Notes: generated by a model from the letters alone, not told the origin. Counted from the stretch's first letter, positions 44,513 to 53,875 are shown. The stretch is 64,000 nt of DNA from Rhodovibrionaceae bacterium (GCA_028279885.1 JANQMX010000090.1:19752-83751); one strand, 5' to 3'. Translations and numbers: made by a program.

Positions 44513-45320
44513 CGGGCAGGTGAGAAAGGGCTTTTCGGTCAAGCATCTGCCGGGCATGACCGCCATGGCGCTGCTGTGCTTCCTGCTGCTCTATGCCCCG
44601 CTCTTCACGCTCGTGGTCTATTCCTTCAACGCCGGCGAATCGATTGCGTTGTGGGAAGGCTTCTCGCTGCGCTGGTACGGCGCCGCCTGGGAGAACGAGG
44701 CGGTGCAGGAAGCGACGGTCCGCTCGCTGATCGTCGCCAGCTTTGCTTCTGCGATCTCCACCGTCGTCGCGACCATGGCGGCGCTGGGAACGACGCGGAC
44801 CGGCCGCTATCGCGGCCGCACGACGATCTACATGATGATCAATCAACCGCTCATGGTGCCGGAGATCGTCACCGCCGTGGCGCTGCTGATCTTCTTCGCC
44901 ATGATCAAGGTCGCCACCGGCTATCAGGGGTTGGCCTATCTGATCGCCGCCCATTCCGCGTTCTGTGTCCCCTTCGCCTACCTGCCGATCCGGGCGCGGC
45001 TGGAGGGTATGAGCCTGACGCTCGAGCAGGCCGCGGCGGACCTCTACGCTTCGCCGTGGCAGACCTTCCGAAAGGTGACCTTGCCGCTGATGATGCCGGG
45101 CATCGTCGCCGGCGCGATGCTCGCCTTCGTCATCTCGCTCGACGACGTTGTGATCACCGAGTTCGTCAAGTCGGCCGGCCAGGACACCCTGCCGACCTAC
45201 ATGCTGGGACAGTTGCGCCGGGGGATCTCGCCGGAGGTCAACGCCATCTCCACGGCGCTCTTGGCGGTGACCGTGGTGATCCTGACGGCATTCTTTGTGC
45301 TCAATCGCAAAAGGCACTAA
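44499..45320 (+). CDS. potC: Polyamine ABC transporter permease
   Basis: 273 residues from ATG 44499 (AAGAG upstream; ATG 44505 also possible), overlapping potB by 14 bp. Six membrane helices. FSLRWYGAAWENEAV near 45, INQPLMVPEIVTAVAL near 115, and the coupling EQAAADLYASPWQTFRKVTLP near 180. SLDDVVITEFV near 220 is a strong PotC marker. Confidence 0.9.
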   Translation: MPMIDGQVRKGFSVKHLPGMTAMALLCFLLLYAPLFTLVVYSFNAGESIALWEGFSLRWYGAAWENEAVQEATVRSLIVASFASAISTVVATMAALGTTRTGRYRGRTTIYMMINQPLMVPEIVTAVALLIFFAMIKVATGYQGLAYLIAAHSAFCVPFAYLPIRARLEGMSLTLEQAAADLYASPWQTFRKVTLPLMMPGIVAGAMLAFVISLDDVVITEFVKSAGQDTLPTYMLGQLRRGISPEVNAISTALLAVTVVILTAFFVLNRKRH

Positions 45321-45367
45321 CGTTCCGCCACTGACAGCAGCAATAGCACCGACAGGGAGACCAACGA

Positions 45368-46402
45368 ATGAACCCGAGCTACAAGGGCGCTCTCACCGCC
45401 GTAGCCCTGCTGGCCTTGAGCGCCCCCGCTTTCGCGGAGGGCGAACTACACATCTACAACTGGGGCAACTACACCAATCCCGAGCTGATCGAGAAGTTCG
45501 AGAATGAGTACGGTATCGACGTCACGATCACCGACTACGACTCGAACACCACCGCGCTGACCAAGATCGAAGCCGGCGGACACGGCTTCGACATCGTCGT
45601 GCCCTCGGCCAGCTACGTGCCGATCTATGTCGAGAAGGGGCTCCTTCTCGAGACGCGGCCGGACCAGATGGAGAATTTCAAGCATGTCGCCGAGCGCTGG
45701 CGCGACGTGGACTGGGACCCGGGCCGCCATTACACCGTTCCTTGGCAGTGGGGCACCACCGGCATTGCGGTCAACACTTCGGCCTACCAGGGCGACGTCA
45801 ACACCTCGGCGATCTTCATGGATCCGCCGCCCGAGCTGCACGGCAAGGTGAATGTCGTCCCGGAAATGCATGACGTCATGTCGCTCGCCGTCATGTACGT
45901 CGGCGGCGAGCCCTGTACCGACGACAAGGAGCTGCTGAGAAAGGTCCGCGACACGCTGCTCGAGGCCAAGACCAAGTGGATGTCGATGGACTACGGCATG
46001 ACCGAGAAGCTGTCGAACTCCGACGTCATGGCCTCCGTCAACTGGAACGGCTCGACCTTCCGTGCGCGGCTGAACAACCCGAACGTGGTCTACGGCTATC
46101 CCAAGGAAGGCTATCCGCTCTGGATGGACAGCGTGGCCGTGCTGTCCGAAGCCAAGAATGTCGAGAACGCCAAGCTCTTCCAGAACTTCATCATGGAGCC
46201 GGAGAACGCGGCACTGATCTCCGCCTTCGCCCGCTATGCCAACGGCATCGACGGCTCCGAGCAGTACATGCCGGCAGACATGAAGGACGCGCCGGAGATC
46301 GCCATCCCGGCTGAGCTGGCTGCGGTCGGTCAGTTCGTTCCGACCTGCCCTCAGTCGGCCCAGAAGCTCTATACGGCGATCTGGACCGAGCTGCAGAAGT
46401 AA
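45368..46402 (+). CDS. potD: Polyamine-binding periplasmic protein
   Basis: 344 residues. Signal peptide 1-22 ([14 protein letters not shown]). Mature start [20 protein letters not shown] is the PotD/PotF family opening. [14 protein letters not shown] near 58, [15 protein letters not shown] near 80, and MVYGYP-like/[11 protein letters not shown] near 245 continue the fold. Binds putrescine or spermidine for PotABC. GGGAG lies upstream of the ATG at 45368, 47 bp after potC. The operon ends in two hairpins. Confidence 0.9.
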   Translation: MNPSYKGALTAVALLALSAPAFAEGELHIYNWGNYTNPELIEKFENEYGIDVTITDYDSNTTALTKIEAGGHGFDIVVPSASYVPIYVEKGLLLETRPDQMENFKHVAERWRDVDWDPGRHYTVPWQWGTTGIAVNTSAYQGDVNTSAIFMDPPPELHGKVNVVPEMHDVMSLAVMYVGGEPCTDDKELLRKVRDTLLEAKTKWMSMDYGMTEKLSNSDVMASVNWNGSTFRARLNNPNVVYGYPKEGYPLWMDSVAVLSEAKNVENAKLFQNFIMEPENAALISAFARYANGIDGSEQYMPADMKDAPEIAIPAELAAVGQFVPTCPQSAQKLYTAIWTELQK

Positions 46403-46410
46403 GCCTTTCG

Positions 46411-46442
46411 AGGTGCGCCGGGAACAGCGTCCCGGTGCACCT
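46411..46442 (+). terminator. Hairpin after potD
   Basis: 13-bp stem, AGGTGCGCCGGGA with TCCCGGTGCACCT and one G-T pair, loop of six bases, nine bases after the potD stop. Followed by CTTATA rather than a long T run, so it may act with the next hairpin or mainly protect the mRNA end. Confidence 0.6.
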
Positions 46443-46443
46443 T

Positions 46444-46484
46444 ATACCAGGCTGCGATGAGCAGCACTCATCGCAGCTTGGTAT
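46444..46484. terminator. Strong bidirectional hairpin between potD and the deacetylase gene
   Basis: An 18-bp stem (46444-46461 with 46467-46484, one G-T pair) and a five-base loop. It lies between convergent genes, and its right arm touches the stop codon of the deacetylase at 46484. It probably ends transcription in both directions. Confidence 0.7.
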
Positions 46485-47515
46485 TACGCCTCAAGAAAAC
46501 CCTGTAACACATTGACCGTGTTGATGCCGACCGCTTCGATGGCGTAGCCGCCCTCGAAGGCGAAGAGGGTCGGCAGCTTCAGCTTGGCGATACGCGCGCC
46601 GCAGGCGAGATAGTCCTCGCTCTCCAGCTTGAAGAAGCTGATCGGGTCTTCCTTGAAGGTATCGACCCCCAGCGAAACCACCAGCGCGTCCGGACCGAAG
46701 CGCTTGATCTTGCGGCAGGCATGCTCCAGCGCCTTGCCCCAGGCCTCGTAGGTGGCGCCGGGCGGCAGCGGGTAGTTGGCGTTGCAGCCCTCACCGGCGC
46801 CCGCACCGGTTTCGTCCTTGTAGCCGAGGAAGTAGGGGAAGGCGTCCTCCGGGCGGCCGTGCAGGGAGCAGAACAGCACGTCGCCGCGGTCGTAGAAGAT
46901 GTCCTGGGTGCCGTTGCCGTGGTGGAAGTCGATGTCGAGCACGGCGACCCGCTCGGCCCCTTGGTCGAGGAAGCACTGGGCGGCCACGGCGGCATTGTTG
47001 AGAAAACAATAGCCGCCGTACATGTCCGTGGCGGCATGATGTCCGGGCGGGCGGCAGAGCGCAAAGGCGGCCCGATCGCCTTTGGCAATCAAGCTCTGTG
47101 CCGTCTGGGCCACCGCACAGGAGGCCTTGGCCGCCGCCCAGGTCCCGCCGGTGATCGCCGTCTCGGCCGCGAAGGTGTAGTAGCCGGCCTTGCCGTCGAT
47201 ATCGCGGGGCGGGCGGGTTTGCTGCATGCGCCGGGCGGGGAAGCTGATGCCGATGATCTCTCCGCCGAAGCCCGCGGCCTTCCATTCGTCCCAGGCGGTC
47301 TCCAGGAACTTGAGAAAGCCGGGGTCGTGCAGGCGGCGCACGCTCTTCATGTCGAGCCGCTTCGGCGGTTGAATGTCGGTCAGCCCCACCTCCTTCAGAC
47401 GCCTCAGCACGTATTCGACGCGCGACGGTCGCTCGAAGGGCGTCACCAACTCACCGCCGTAGACCTCTCCCTGGGGAAAATGCAGGCGATGCTCTTCCGA
47501 ATAGATGACCTTCAT
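46484..47515 (-). CDS. Histone-deacetylase-family protein, acetylpolyamine amidohydrolase type
   Basis: 343 residues from ATG 47515. The opening MKVIYSEEHRLHFPQGE...ERPSRVE is characteristic of bacterial acetylpolyamine amidohydrolases. Active site: CRPPGHHAATDMYGGYC near residue 155 (His-His pair), VLDIDFHHGNGTQDIFY near 195 (Asp and His zinc ligands), and SLGVDTFKEDP near 275 (third ligand). It removes acetyl groups from acetylated polyamines. Convergent with the potABCD importer, which supports polyamine salvage. Confidence 0.88.
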   Translation of the reverse strand: MKVIYSEEHRLHFPQGEVYGGELVTPFERPSRVEYVLRRLKEVGLTDIQPPKRLDMKSVRRLHDPGFLKFLETAWDEWKAAGFGGEIIGISFPARRMQQTRPPRDIDGKAGYYTFAAETAITGGTWAAAKASCAVAQTAQSLIAKGDRAAFALCRPPGHHAATDMYGGYCFLNNAAVAAQCFLDQGAERVAVLDIDFHHGNGTQDIFYDRGDVLFCSLHGRPEDAFPYFLGYKDETGAGAGEGCNANYPLPPGATYEAWGKALEHACRKIKRFGPDALVVSLGVDTFKEDPISFFKLESEDYLACGARIAKLKLPTLFAFEGGYAIEAVGINTVNVLQGFLEA

Positions 47516-47720
47516 GATCGTCCTTTCTTCTTGCTCGGAAGATGTAGCTTGCCGCGCCGGCCCCTGCCAACGGCCCCGGCCCACCAAATGCGAGCGAATC
47601 GCAGTGATAGTCGCTTCCAATCAAAGGCGGGAGCGCGTTCGAATGGCAGGAAGAAGCGCGGGGGACCACCTCAAATACCAAGGGGCGCAGTTGGTCGCCA
47701 TCAATGGGAGGTACGCAAGC

Positions 47721-48005
47721 ATGGGTATTCGCGCACGCTTTGAAGCCCTTGAGCTGACGCACACCAGCCTGGAAGAGAAGATCGAAAGCGAGATGGCACG
47801 TCCGCGGCCGGACGATGCGCTGCTCCGCCGGCTCAAGCGCCGCAAGCTCTTGATCAAGGACGAGCTCGAGGCGATCCGGCTGCTGATCGCGGCCATTGGG
47901 GCGGAAGAGCGCAGCGAAGGCAGGGTGCGCCGCAACAGCCGCACCGCGCGCGAGCATGCCCTGGCCGCCACGCGGACCGCACCTGCGGCGGCGCTGGCGC
48001 CCTAG
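47721..48005 (+). CDS. DUF465 (YdcH-like) small coiled-coil protein
   Basis: 94 residues from ATG 47721 (GGGAGG eight bases upstream); a longer open frame from 47505 is not family-like. FEALELTHTSLEEKIESEMARPRPD and LLRRLKRRKLLIKDELEAI are the DUF465 pattern (H-x2-L-x2-I ... LKRxKLxLKDEI). A basic Ala/Arg-rich tail follows. Function unknown. Convergent with the LysR gene, 4-bp overlap. Confidence 0.8.
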   Translation: MGIRARFEALELTHTSLEEKIESEMARPRPDDALLRRLKRRKLLIKDELEAIRLLIAAIGAEERSEGRVRRNSRTAREHALAATRTAPAAALAP

Positions 48006-48922
48006 CTCGCCACACGAACCTCGGGCGTGCGGGTCGAAAGGACCCGCCGCACGAGGTTGCCGAGGGCGAGAAACTCTTCCTCGCGCGCCGTTTCGCGGCG
48101 CCAGACAAGACCGATAGACCGATAGGGCGCGCGCGCCCGAAAGGTACGTGCGACCACTTGGCTGTCATGCAGCACTTCTGAGCGCACGTAGAGGGCCGGC
48201 AGCAGCGAGATGCCCATGCCCATGCCGATCATCTGGCGCAGGGTGTCGAGGCTGGTGCCTTCGTACTCCAGAGAGATCTTGCCGTCGTGCTCTTCGCAGA
48301 TCTCGCGCACTTGGTTGTGCAGGCGATGGCCGGGCTCCAGGGCCAGCACCGTCTCGCCGGCGAGATCGGCCCGCTCGATGTTGGATTGTTCCGCCAGGCG
48401 GTGGTCCTGAGACACCACGACCCACAGCGGCTCGCGAAACAGCGGCACGCTGCGCAGCTCGGCACCCTTGATCGGCAAGGGGAAGAACAGCAGATCGAGC
48501 CGCGCTTCCTCAAGCTGCGCCAGGATGGTTTGCGGCACGCCTTCGCGGATGTAGAGGCGTAGCCGGGGATAGAGGCTGTGCAGGTCCGGAATCAGATGCG
48601 GCAGAAGGTAGGGGCCGAGTGAGGGCGGCACGCCCAGGCGCACCGTGCCGCCGAGAAAGTCCTGTCCGTGCTTGGCGAGATCGACGATCTCCTGCACCTC
48701 GTTGAGAACCTTCTTGGCGCGGGTCGCGATCTCCTTGCCGACCGGCGTCAAAGCGACGCGCGCCCGGCTCCGTTCGACGAGCTGCACGCCCAATCGGTCT
48801 TCCAGTTCTCGAAGCTGGCTGCTCAAGGTCGGCTGGGTGACATGGACCTTCTCCGCAGCGCGACGAAAATGCAGGGTTTCGGCAATGGCGACGAGATAAC
48901 GGAACTGCTGAAGCTTCGGCAT
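48002..48922 (-). CDS. LysR-type regulator of the OxyR-like branch
   Basis: 306 residues. N-terminal winged helix: QFRYLVAIAETLHFRRAAEKVHVTQPTLSSQLRELE. The C-terminal effector domain resembles OxyR throughout (GVPPSLGPYLLPHLIPDLHSLYPRLRLYIREG, EPGHRLHNQVREICEEH). Where OxyR has the peroxidatic Cys in GHCLRDQ, this protein has Arg (GHRLHNQ), while the second Cys position is kept (C in REIC). So peroxide sensing by disulfide is unlikely. Divergent from the carbonic anhydrase gene, which it may control. Confidence 0.85.
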   Translation of the reverse strand: MPKLQQFRYLVAIAETLHFRRAAEKVHVTQPTLSSQLRELEDRLGVQLVERSRARVALTPVGKEIATRAKKVLNEVQEIVDLAKHGQDFLGGTVRLGVPPSLGPYLLPHLIPDLHSLYPRLRLYIREGVPQTILAQLEEARLDLLFFPLPIKGAELRSVPLFREPLWVVVSQDHRLAEQSNIERADLAGETVLALEPGHRLHNQVREICEEHDGKISLEYEGTSLDTLRQMIGMGMGISLLPALYVRSEVLHDSQVVARTFRARAPYRSIGLVWRRETAREEEFLALGNLVRRVLSTRTPEVRVAS

Positions 48923-49072
48923 GACCTTCCGTTCCTGAATGCGACCGGCTATTAATCCTCGCCACTAGATAGGGAGCGGCGATGTCGGTTGCAGCCATTC
49001 TTGTCACAGCGCTTGTCCGACAGCCGTGACGACGATAGAGCGGCGGCGGTATTTGAGCGGGGAGGGAACCGT

Positions 49073-49624
49073 ATGAGCGGACTGATCAGAGCCCATCACG
49101 GGATGATGCCGAAGATCCATCCGGAGGCCTGGATCGCCGAGACGGCGGTGATCATCGGCGATGTCGAAATCGGCGCCGGCTCCTCGGTCTGGTACGGCTG
49201 TGTGCTGCGGGCCGATGTCAATCGTATCCGGGTCGGCGAGAACACGAACATCCAGGACGGTACGATCGTCCACTGCAATCACGACCGCACCGGCGACGAT
49301 TATCGCGCAACCGGTGGAGGCATGCCGACGCATATCGGCGACAACATCACCATCGGGCACAAGGCGCTTTTGCATGCCTGCAGGCTCGAAAGTGGCTGCT
49401 TCATCGGTATGGGCGCCATCGTCATGGATGAGGCTGTGATCGAAGAAGGCGCCATGGTGGCAGCCGGGGCCATGGTCACGCCCGGCAAACGGGTGCCTGG
49501 CGGGGAGCTCTGGGCCGGCAGCCCGGCGAAGTTCCGGCGTCCGCTGAGCGAGGAGGAAAAGGCCTTCATGCCCTATTCGGCGACCAACTACGCGCGCCTT
49601 GCCCGCAGCTATGAGACGCGCTGA
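49073..49624 (+). CDS. Gamma-class carbonic anhydrase family protein
   Basis: 183 residues from ATG 49073 (GGAGGG upstream). Left-handed beta-helix of hexapeptide repeats. Metal-site histidines are in TIVHCNHD near residue 66 and TIGHKALLHAC near 97-102. IIGDVEIGAGSSVWYGCVLRAD and IGMGAIVMDEAVIEEGAMVAAGAMVTPGK are classic. Trimeric zinc or iron enzyme for CO2 hydration or, in some members, an unknown role. An extra HDRTGDDYRATGG loop follows the first His. Confidence 0.88.
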   Translation: MSGLIRAHHGMMPKIHPEAWIAETAVIIGDVEIGAGSSVWYGCVLRADVNRIRVGENTNIQDGTIVHCNHDRTGDDYRATGGGMPTHIGDNITIGHKALLHACRLESGCFIGMGAIVMDEAVIEEGAMVAAGAMVTPGKRVPGGELWAGSPAKFRRPLSEEEKAFMPYSATNYARLARSYETR

Positions 49625-49783
49625 CAGACGTCTCGACGCGATTTTCCCGGTTATACTCCAACAGCGCTGTTTCGACCCCAAAAATCCTGCGGGATACGCG
49701 TATAACTAGAAAGCGTAAGGGAAATCGATACACTTTCCCGTCATGGTCGTTTTTTCAACGAAATGTAACAATTGTGCCAAGCT

Positions 49784-50437
49784 ATGGAGCTTGGGGAGGG
49801 CAATCCGCTGTTCATCTCGGAGAAGATACGGTGGCGCCGGCGGCCGGCGGAGACCTGCGACGGCCTCTCGGGGCTCGGTGTGCTGCTGATCAGCGATACG
49901 GCGCGGCGGCTCGCCGAGGTCTATGGCGCACGCCTCGACGAGGCGAACGGCGCCGTGCCGACCAAAGAGAGCTTCCCCTCCTGGATGCTGAAGGGCGATC
50001 TGGCCAACGTCATTCTCTATGACCTGGTCGACCGCGAAGACCTCGTCTTTCGAGTCGTCGGCGAGGAGATCAAGAAACGCTTCGGCTTCAATCCGGATGG
50101 CCGGTCCTACCTCGAGTTCGTTCCTCCGGGGCGCCAGAAAAGCGCACTCCAAGCCTTCTGCCTCTGCGCTGACACGCCCTGTGCCATGCATGTCCTGGTG
50201 CGTCAGGGCTTCGCCAACGGCGGCCACGCCGATTGCGAAGTGCTCGGTGTGCCGCTGGCGGAGAACGAGGGCGATCGCGACGGGCGCTTCCTTCTCTTCG
50301 TGAACAAGGTCATAGAAAGCGCCAATGCACCGGCGCAGGATCTCCGCGATCTCCAGGTGGCCGAGATTCTATCGCGCCGCTTTGTCAATATTGGCTTCGG
50401 TTGCCCGGCTGGATTTCACGATTTGGTGCCGCGCTAG
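49784..50437 (+). CDS. PAS-domain protein of unknown function
   Basis: 217 residues from ATG 49784; TTG 49772 is possible, and neither start has a clear Shine-Dalgarno. The centre is PAS-like: VILYDLVDREDLVFRVVGEEIKKRFGFNPDGRSYLEFVPPGRQ near residue 75-115, as in the PAS family of alphaproteobacterial regulators of respiratory and motility genes. No output domain, no membrane helix. Stands alone between the carbonic anhydrase and a methyltransferase. Confidence 0.7.
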   Translation: MELGEGNPLFISEKIRWRRRPAETCDGLSGLGVLLISDTARRLAEVYGARLDEANGAVPTKESFPSWMLKGDLANVILYDLVDREDLVFRVVGEEIKKRFGFNPDGRSYLEFVPPGRQKSALQAFCLCADTPCAMHVLVRQGFANGGHADCEVLGVPLAENEGDRDGRFLLFVNKVIESANAPAQDLRDLQVAEILSRRFVNIGFGCPAGFHDLVPR

Positions 50438-50507
50438 TCTCGCCGCTTGACGGAGGGGAAGCTCCGTTTCAATCCCTCGGCTGGACAGGACGCGCGAGGA
50501 GGTGGCC

Positions 50508-51377
50508 ATGACAGCGGACAGCACGGCGGCAGCTGGCGACAACGCCGATCAGATCGAATACTGGAACGGCGAAGCCGGCGACAAGTGGGTCCGCCATCAA
50601 GAATCGCAGGACCGCATGTTGGCGCCACTCGGGGCGCTGTCTTTGGCGGCGGCCGGGGTCCGTGCAGGCGAGCGGGTGATCGACGTGGGCTGCGGCTGTG
50701 GCGACAGCAGCCTGGCATTGGCGCGCCAGGTCGGCCCGCAAGGCCAGGTGACCGGCGCCGACATCTCAGAGCAGATGTTGCGGCAAGCCCGGCGGAGAGC
50801 CGCCGAGGAACCGGCTTTGCCGCTCAGCTTCATTCAGGCCGATGCGGCCAGCCATGCCTTTCCGAAGGGTGAGGCCGATGTGGTGCACTCGCGCTTCGGG
50901 GTGATGTTCTTCAATGACCCGCACGGCGCTTTCGCCAATCTGGCAAGCGCCCTGCGGCCGGGCGGGCGGCTGGCCTTCATCTGCTGGCGTCCCTTGGCAG
51001 AGAACGAATGGGTCAGAGAACCGATGGCGGTGGCGGCAAGCCTCGCCGATCTGCCGCCCATTCCGCCGCCCGGAACGCCGGGGCCGTTCGCCTTCGGCGA
51101 CCGCGACTACCTGGCGTCCATCCTGGCGGCCGGGGGCTTCACCGATCACGACATCGCGCCGCATGATAGGCCCGTCGTGCTCGGCGACAGTCTCGAAGAG
51201 GGGCTGCACAAGATCGTCGACAACTCGCCGGTGTCGCGCGCGCTGACCGGTGCCGAAGACGCCCTGCGCGCCCGTGTCGCCGAGGCCATGCGTGAGGCGA
51301 TGCAGAGCTATATGACGCCCGACGGCCTCACGCTGGGAACCGCAACCTGGCTTGTGACTGCGCAGAAATCCGGTTGA
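50508..51377 (+). CDS. Class I SAM-dependent methyltransferase (UbiE-like)
   Basis: 289 residues from ATG 50508 (GAGGAGG upstream). Motif I VIDVGCGCGDSSLALA near residue 62, GADISEQML near 88, ADVVHSRFGVMFFNDP near 128 and LRPGGRLAFICWRP near 152. The N-terminal QIEYWNGEAGDKWVRHQE is typical of a small-molecule methyltransferase group. Substrate unknown. Convergent with the EF-hand gene, 4 bp between stops. Confidence 0.85.
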   Translation: MTADSTAAAGDNADQIEYWNGEAGDKWVRHQESQDRMLAPLGALSLAAAGVRAGERVIDVGCGCGDSSLALARQVGPQGQVTGADISEQMLRQARRRAAEEPALPLSFIQADAASHAFPKGEADVVHSRFGVMFFNDPHGAFANLASALRPGGRLAFICWRPLAENEWVREPMAVAASLADLPPIPPPGTPGPFAFGDRDYLASILAAGGFTDHDIAPHDRPVVLGDSLEEGLHKIVDNSPVSRALTGAEDALRARVAEAMREAMQSYMTPDGLTLGTATWLVTAQKSG

Positions 51378-51381
51378 GTCT

Positions 51382-51930
51382 TCAGGACCCGCCGCGCAGC
51401 CGATCCAGCAGGACGCCGTACTGGCCCAGCCGCCCGCGCAGCGCCACCCAGTCGACCGCGCCCTCGTCCGACAGCAAGAGGGGCAGGGGGCGCTCGTCGA
51501 GCGAGAGATCGGCGGTCAGCTCTTCGATGGACACCAGCCCGTCACCGTCGGCGTCCCAGGCGCGCACGAAATAAGCATGACCGGCGTACTGGGTGGTCAG
51601 TAGCCCCAGCCCAATGGCGAGGTTGGCCTGCGTCGGCAGCCGTTCGCGCGACGCCTCCCACCAGGCCCGCACATCCCGGTCGACTTCGGTCAGCTCATCG
51701 GCCGACAAACCCTGGTCGGCATTGCGGTCGGCAAAGGCGAAGCCATGCTCGACGCAGCGCAGGGCCGGCACGGCAAAGCAGAGATTGGCTGCCTGGGTAA
51801 TGTAGCCTGAAAAACGCGCTGCCCGTTCGCTGGTCGCCGAGCCTTCCGCCGTTGCGGATGCCGACGCCGAGAGCCAAAGCACCGTCAGAAGGGCCACGGC
51901 GGTGCCCTTCCGTATCAAGGAAAGCGGCAT
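51382..51930 (-). CDS. Secreted EF-hand protein
   Basis: 182 residues with a signal peptide to about residue 29 (ASASATAEG). Two calcium-loop candidates: DRNADQGLSADEL near residue 68 (imperfect, one residue off) and DADGDGLVSIEEL near 125 (canonical). Between them is a helical stretch with Trp residues. Starts 15 bp after phaC on the same strand, so it is probably on the phaC transcript. Function unknown; it is not a phasin-like protein. Confidence 0.72.
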   Translation of the reverse strand: MPLSLIRKGTAVALLTVLWLSASASATAEGSATSERAARFSGYITQAANLCFAVPALRCVEHGFAFADRNADQGLSADELTEVDRDVRAWWEASRERLPTQANLAIGLGLLTTQYAGHAYFVRAWDADGDGLVSIEELTADLSLDERPLPLLLSDEGAVDWVALRGRLGQYGVLLDRLRGGS

Positions 51931-51945
51931 ATGACGGCCCTCGGT

Positions 51946-53790
51946 CTAGGCGTCGCTGCCGTCGTTGCAGTCGCTCGCCTTGACTTTGACATAGGCGCCG
52001 GGGGCGTCCTCGATGACCGGGAGCTTGCCGCCCTCCGGCTGGCGTGCCGGGACCATGGCGCCCGAATACTGCGCCAACCAGTCGCGCCAATGGGGCCACC
52101 AGGATCCTTCATGTTCCTCCGCCTGTTCGAGCCACTCGTCGGCGCTCGTGGCAATCTTGTCGCTGGTCCAGTGCGAATACTTGCCAGCGGCCGGTGGATT
52201 GACCACGCCGGCGATATGGCCGGACGCCGCCAGACAGAACTCGACCGGTCCGGCGACCTCTTGGGTCAACGCATAGGTGGATTTCCAGGGCGCAATGTGG
52301 TCTTCCCGCGTCGAAAGCATGAAAACCGGTGTCTTGATCTTGCCCAGGTCGATGGCGACGCCGTTGAGGCTGATGCCGCCCGGCTCGATCAGCAGGTTCT
52401 CCTGGTACATCTTGCGCAGGTAGAAGCTGTGCATCGTCGCGGGCATCCGCGTGGAGTCGGAGTTCCAGTACAGCAGGTCGAAGGGGAAGGGGTCCTTGCC
52501 CAATAGGTAGTTGTTGACCACGAAGGACCAGATCAGGTCGTTGGCGCGCAGCATGTTGAAGGTCTGCGCCATGGCGGCACCGTCGAGATAGCCCTTCTCG
52601 CTCATCTCCTCTTCCAGTCCGCGCAGCTGCTCCTCGTCGATGAAGACGGAGAGCTCGCCGGCCTCCTCGAAGTCGGTCATGGCGGTGAAGAAGGTGGCGC
52701 TGGCGATGCGGCTCGCTGCCGGGCCTTTCTTGTTTTTCGGCTTGCCGGCGAGATAGGCGAGGGCGCTGGCCAAGAGCGTCCCGCCCAGGCAATAGCCGAT
52801 CACATTGACGGTCTTTTCCCCGATGGCCTTGTCGATCGCGTCGATCGCCGCGAAGGGGCCCTCCATCATGTAGTCTTCGAAGGACTTGTGCGCGAGCTCG
52901 CCGTCGGGATTGACCCAGGAGATGACGAAGACCGTGAAGCCCTGGTCGACGCACCACTTGATGAAGGAGTTCTTCTCCCGAAGGTCGAGAATGTAGAACT
53001 TGTTGATCCAGGGCGGGATGATCAGCAGCGGGCGTTTGTAGACCTTCTCGGTCGTCGGCGAGTACTGGATGAGCTGCATCAAGTCGTTCTGGAAGACGAC
53101 CTTGCCCGGTGTGATGGCGATGTTGTCACCGACCGAGAAGGCCTCGTAGTCGGTCATCTTGATGGCGAGCTTGCCTTTGCCGCGCTCCAGGTCGTCGAGC
53201 ATGTTCTCGAGGCCGCTGACCAGGTTTTCGCCGCCGCTTTCGAGGGTGGCCCGCAGCACCTCCGGATTGGTCATCAGGAAGTTGGACGGCGCCATGGCAT
53301 CGACGAACTGGCGCGTATAGAAGTCGACCTTCTGGGCGGTCTTGTCGTCGAGCCCCTCGACCTCTTCGACCCGCGCCTGAATCCAGCGTGCCTGCAGCAA
53401 GTAGGACTGCTTGATGAAGTCGAAGAGAGCGTTCTCGTCCCAGGCTTCGTCCTTGAAGCGGCGGTCGCCGCGCTCCGGCTCGATCAGCGGATCGCTTTGC
53501 TCGGCGCCCAGCATGCGCTGCGTCGTGGTTTGCCAAAGGCGCATGTAGTCCTGCCAGAGGTTCATCTGGGCTTGGACCAGCTTTGCCGGGTTGGCCATCA
53601 TCTTGGCCGTCATTTCCATGAAGGCGGCGCCGATGTTGAGCGGGTCCATGGTCTGCGGACCGCCATTGGTTGCCTGACGCTCGAGAAACTCGGTCACCAG
53701 TTGCCGGCTGCGCTCGGCAATCGCGGCCATCTTCTGTGACATGGCCAGCGGGTCCGGCAGCTGCACCTCGTTTTGCGGCTTTTCGCTCAT
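51946..53790 (-). CDS. phaC: Class I poly(3-hydroxyalkanoate) synthase
   Basis: 614 residues from ATG 53790. N-terminal PHA-synthase domain (about 90-260), then an alpha/beta-hydrolase core with the lipase-like box IGYCLGGTLLA near residue 335 (catalytic Cys), LSTREDHIAPW near 495 (Asp) and LAASGHIAGVVNPP near 523 (His). LIIPPWINKFYILDLREKNSFIKWC near 265 is class I. It joins hydroxyacyl-CoA units into storage polyester. No phaA, phaB, phasin or phaR next to it. A 10-bp inverted repeat lies 86 bp upstream. Confidence 0.92.
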   Translation of the reverse strand: MSEKPQNEVQLPDPLAMSQKMAAIAERSRQLVTEFLERQATNGGPQTMDPLNIGAAFMEMTAKMMANPAKLVQAQMNLWQDYMRLWQTTTQRMLGAEQSDPLIEPERGDRRFKDEAWDENALFDFIKQSYLLQARWIQARVEEVEGLDDKTAQKVDFYTRQFVDAMAPSNFLMTNPEVLRATLESGGENLVSGLENMLDDLERGKGKLAIKMTDYEAFSVGDNIAITPGKVVFQNDLMQLIQYSPTTEKVYKRPLLIIPPWINKFYILDLREKNSFIKWCVDQGFTVFVISWVNPDGELAHKSFEDYMMEGPFAAIDAIDKAIGEKTVNVIGYCLGGTLLASALAYLAGKPKNKKGPAASRIASATFFTAMTDFEEAGELSVFIDEEQLRGLEEEMSEKGYLDGAAMAQTFNMLRANDLIWSFVVNNYLLGKDPFPFDLLYWNSDSTRMPATMHSFYLRKMYQENLLIEPGGISLNGVAIDLGKIKTPVFMLSTREDHIAPWKSTYALTQEVAGPVEFCLAASGHIAGVVNPPAAGKYSHWTSDKIATSADEWLEQAEEHEGSWWPHWRDWLAQYSGAMVPARQPEGGKLPVIEDAPGAYVKVKASDCNDGSDA

Positions 53791-53875
53791 CACAGGGCTT
53801 TCCAATAATCGTCAAAAAATCACAGGGCAGCGCGTCTTTCGGGACAAGCTAAGGGCCCTCGTCGACCGAAGGTGT

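Noticed and set aside
49660..49671. AACAGCGCTGTT palindrome after the carbonic anhydrase gene
   Set aside because: Twelve bases, no T run, no clear placement as operator; too weak to call a terminator or site.
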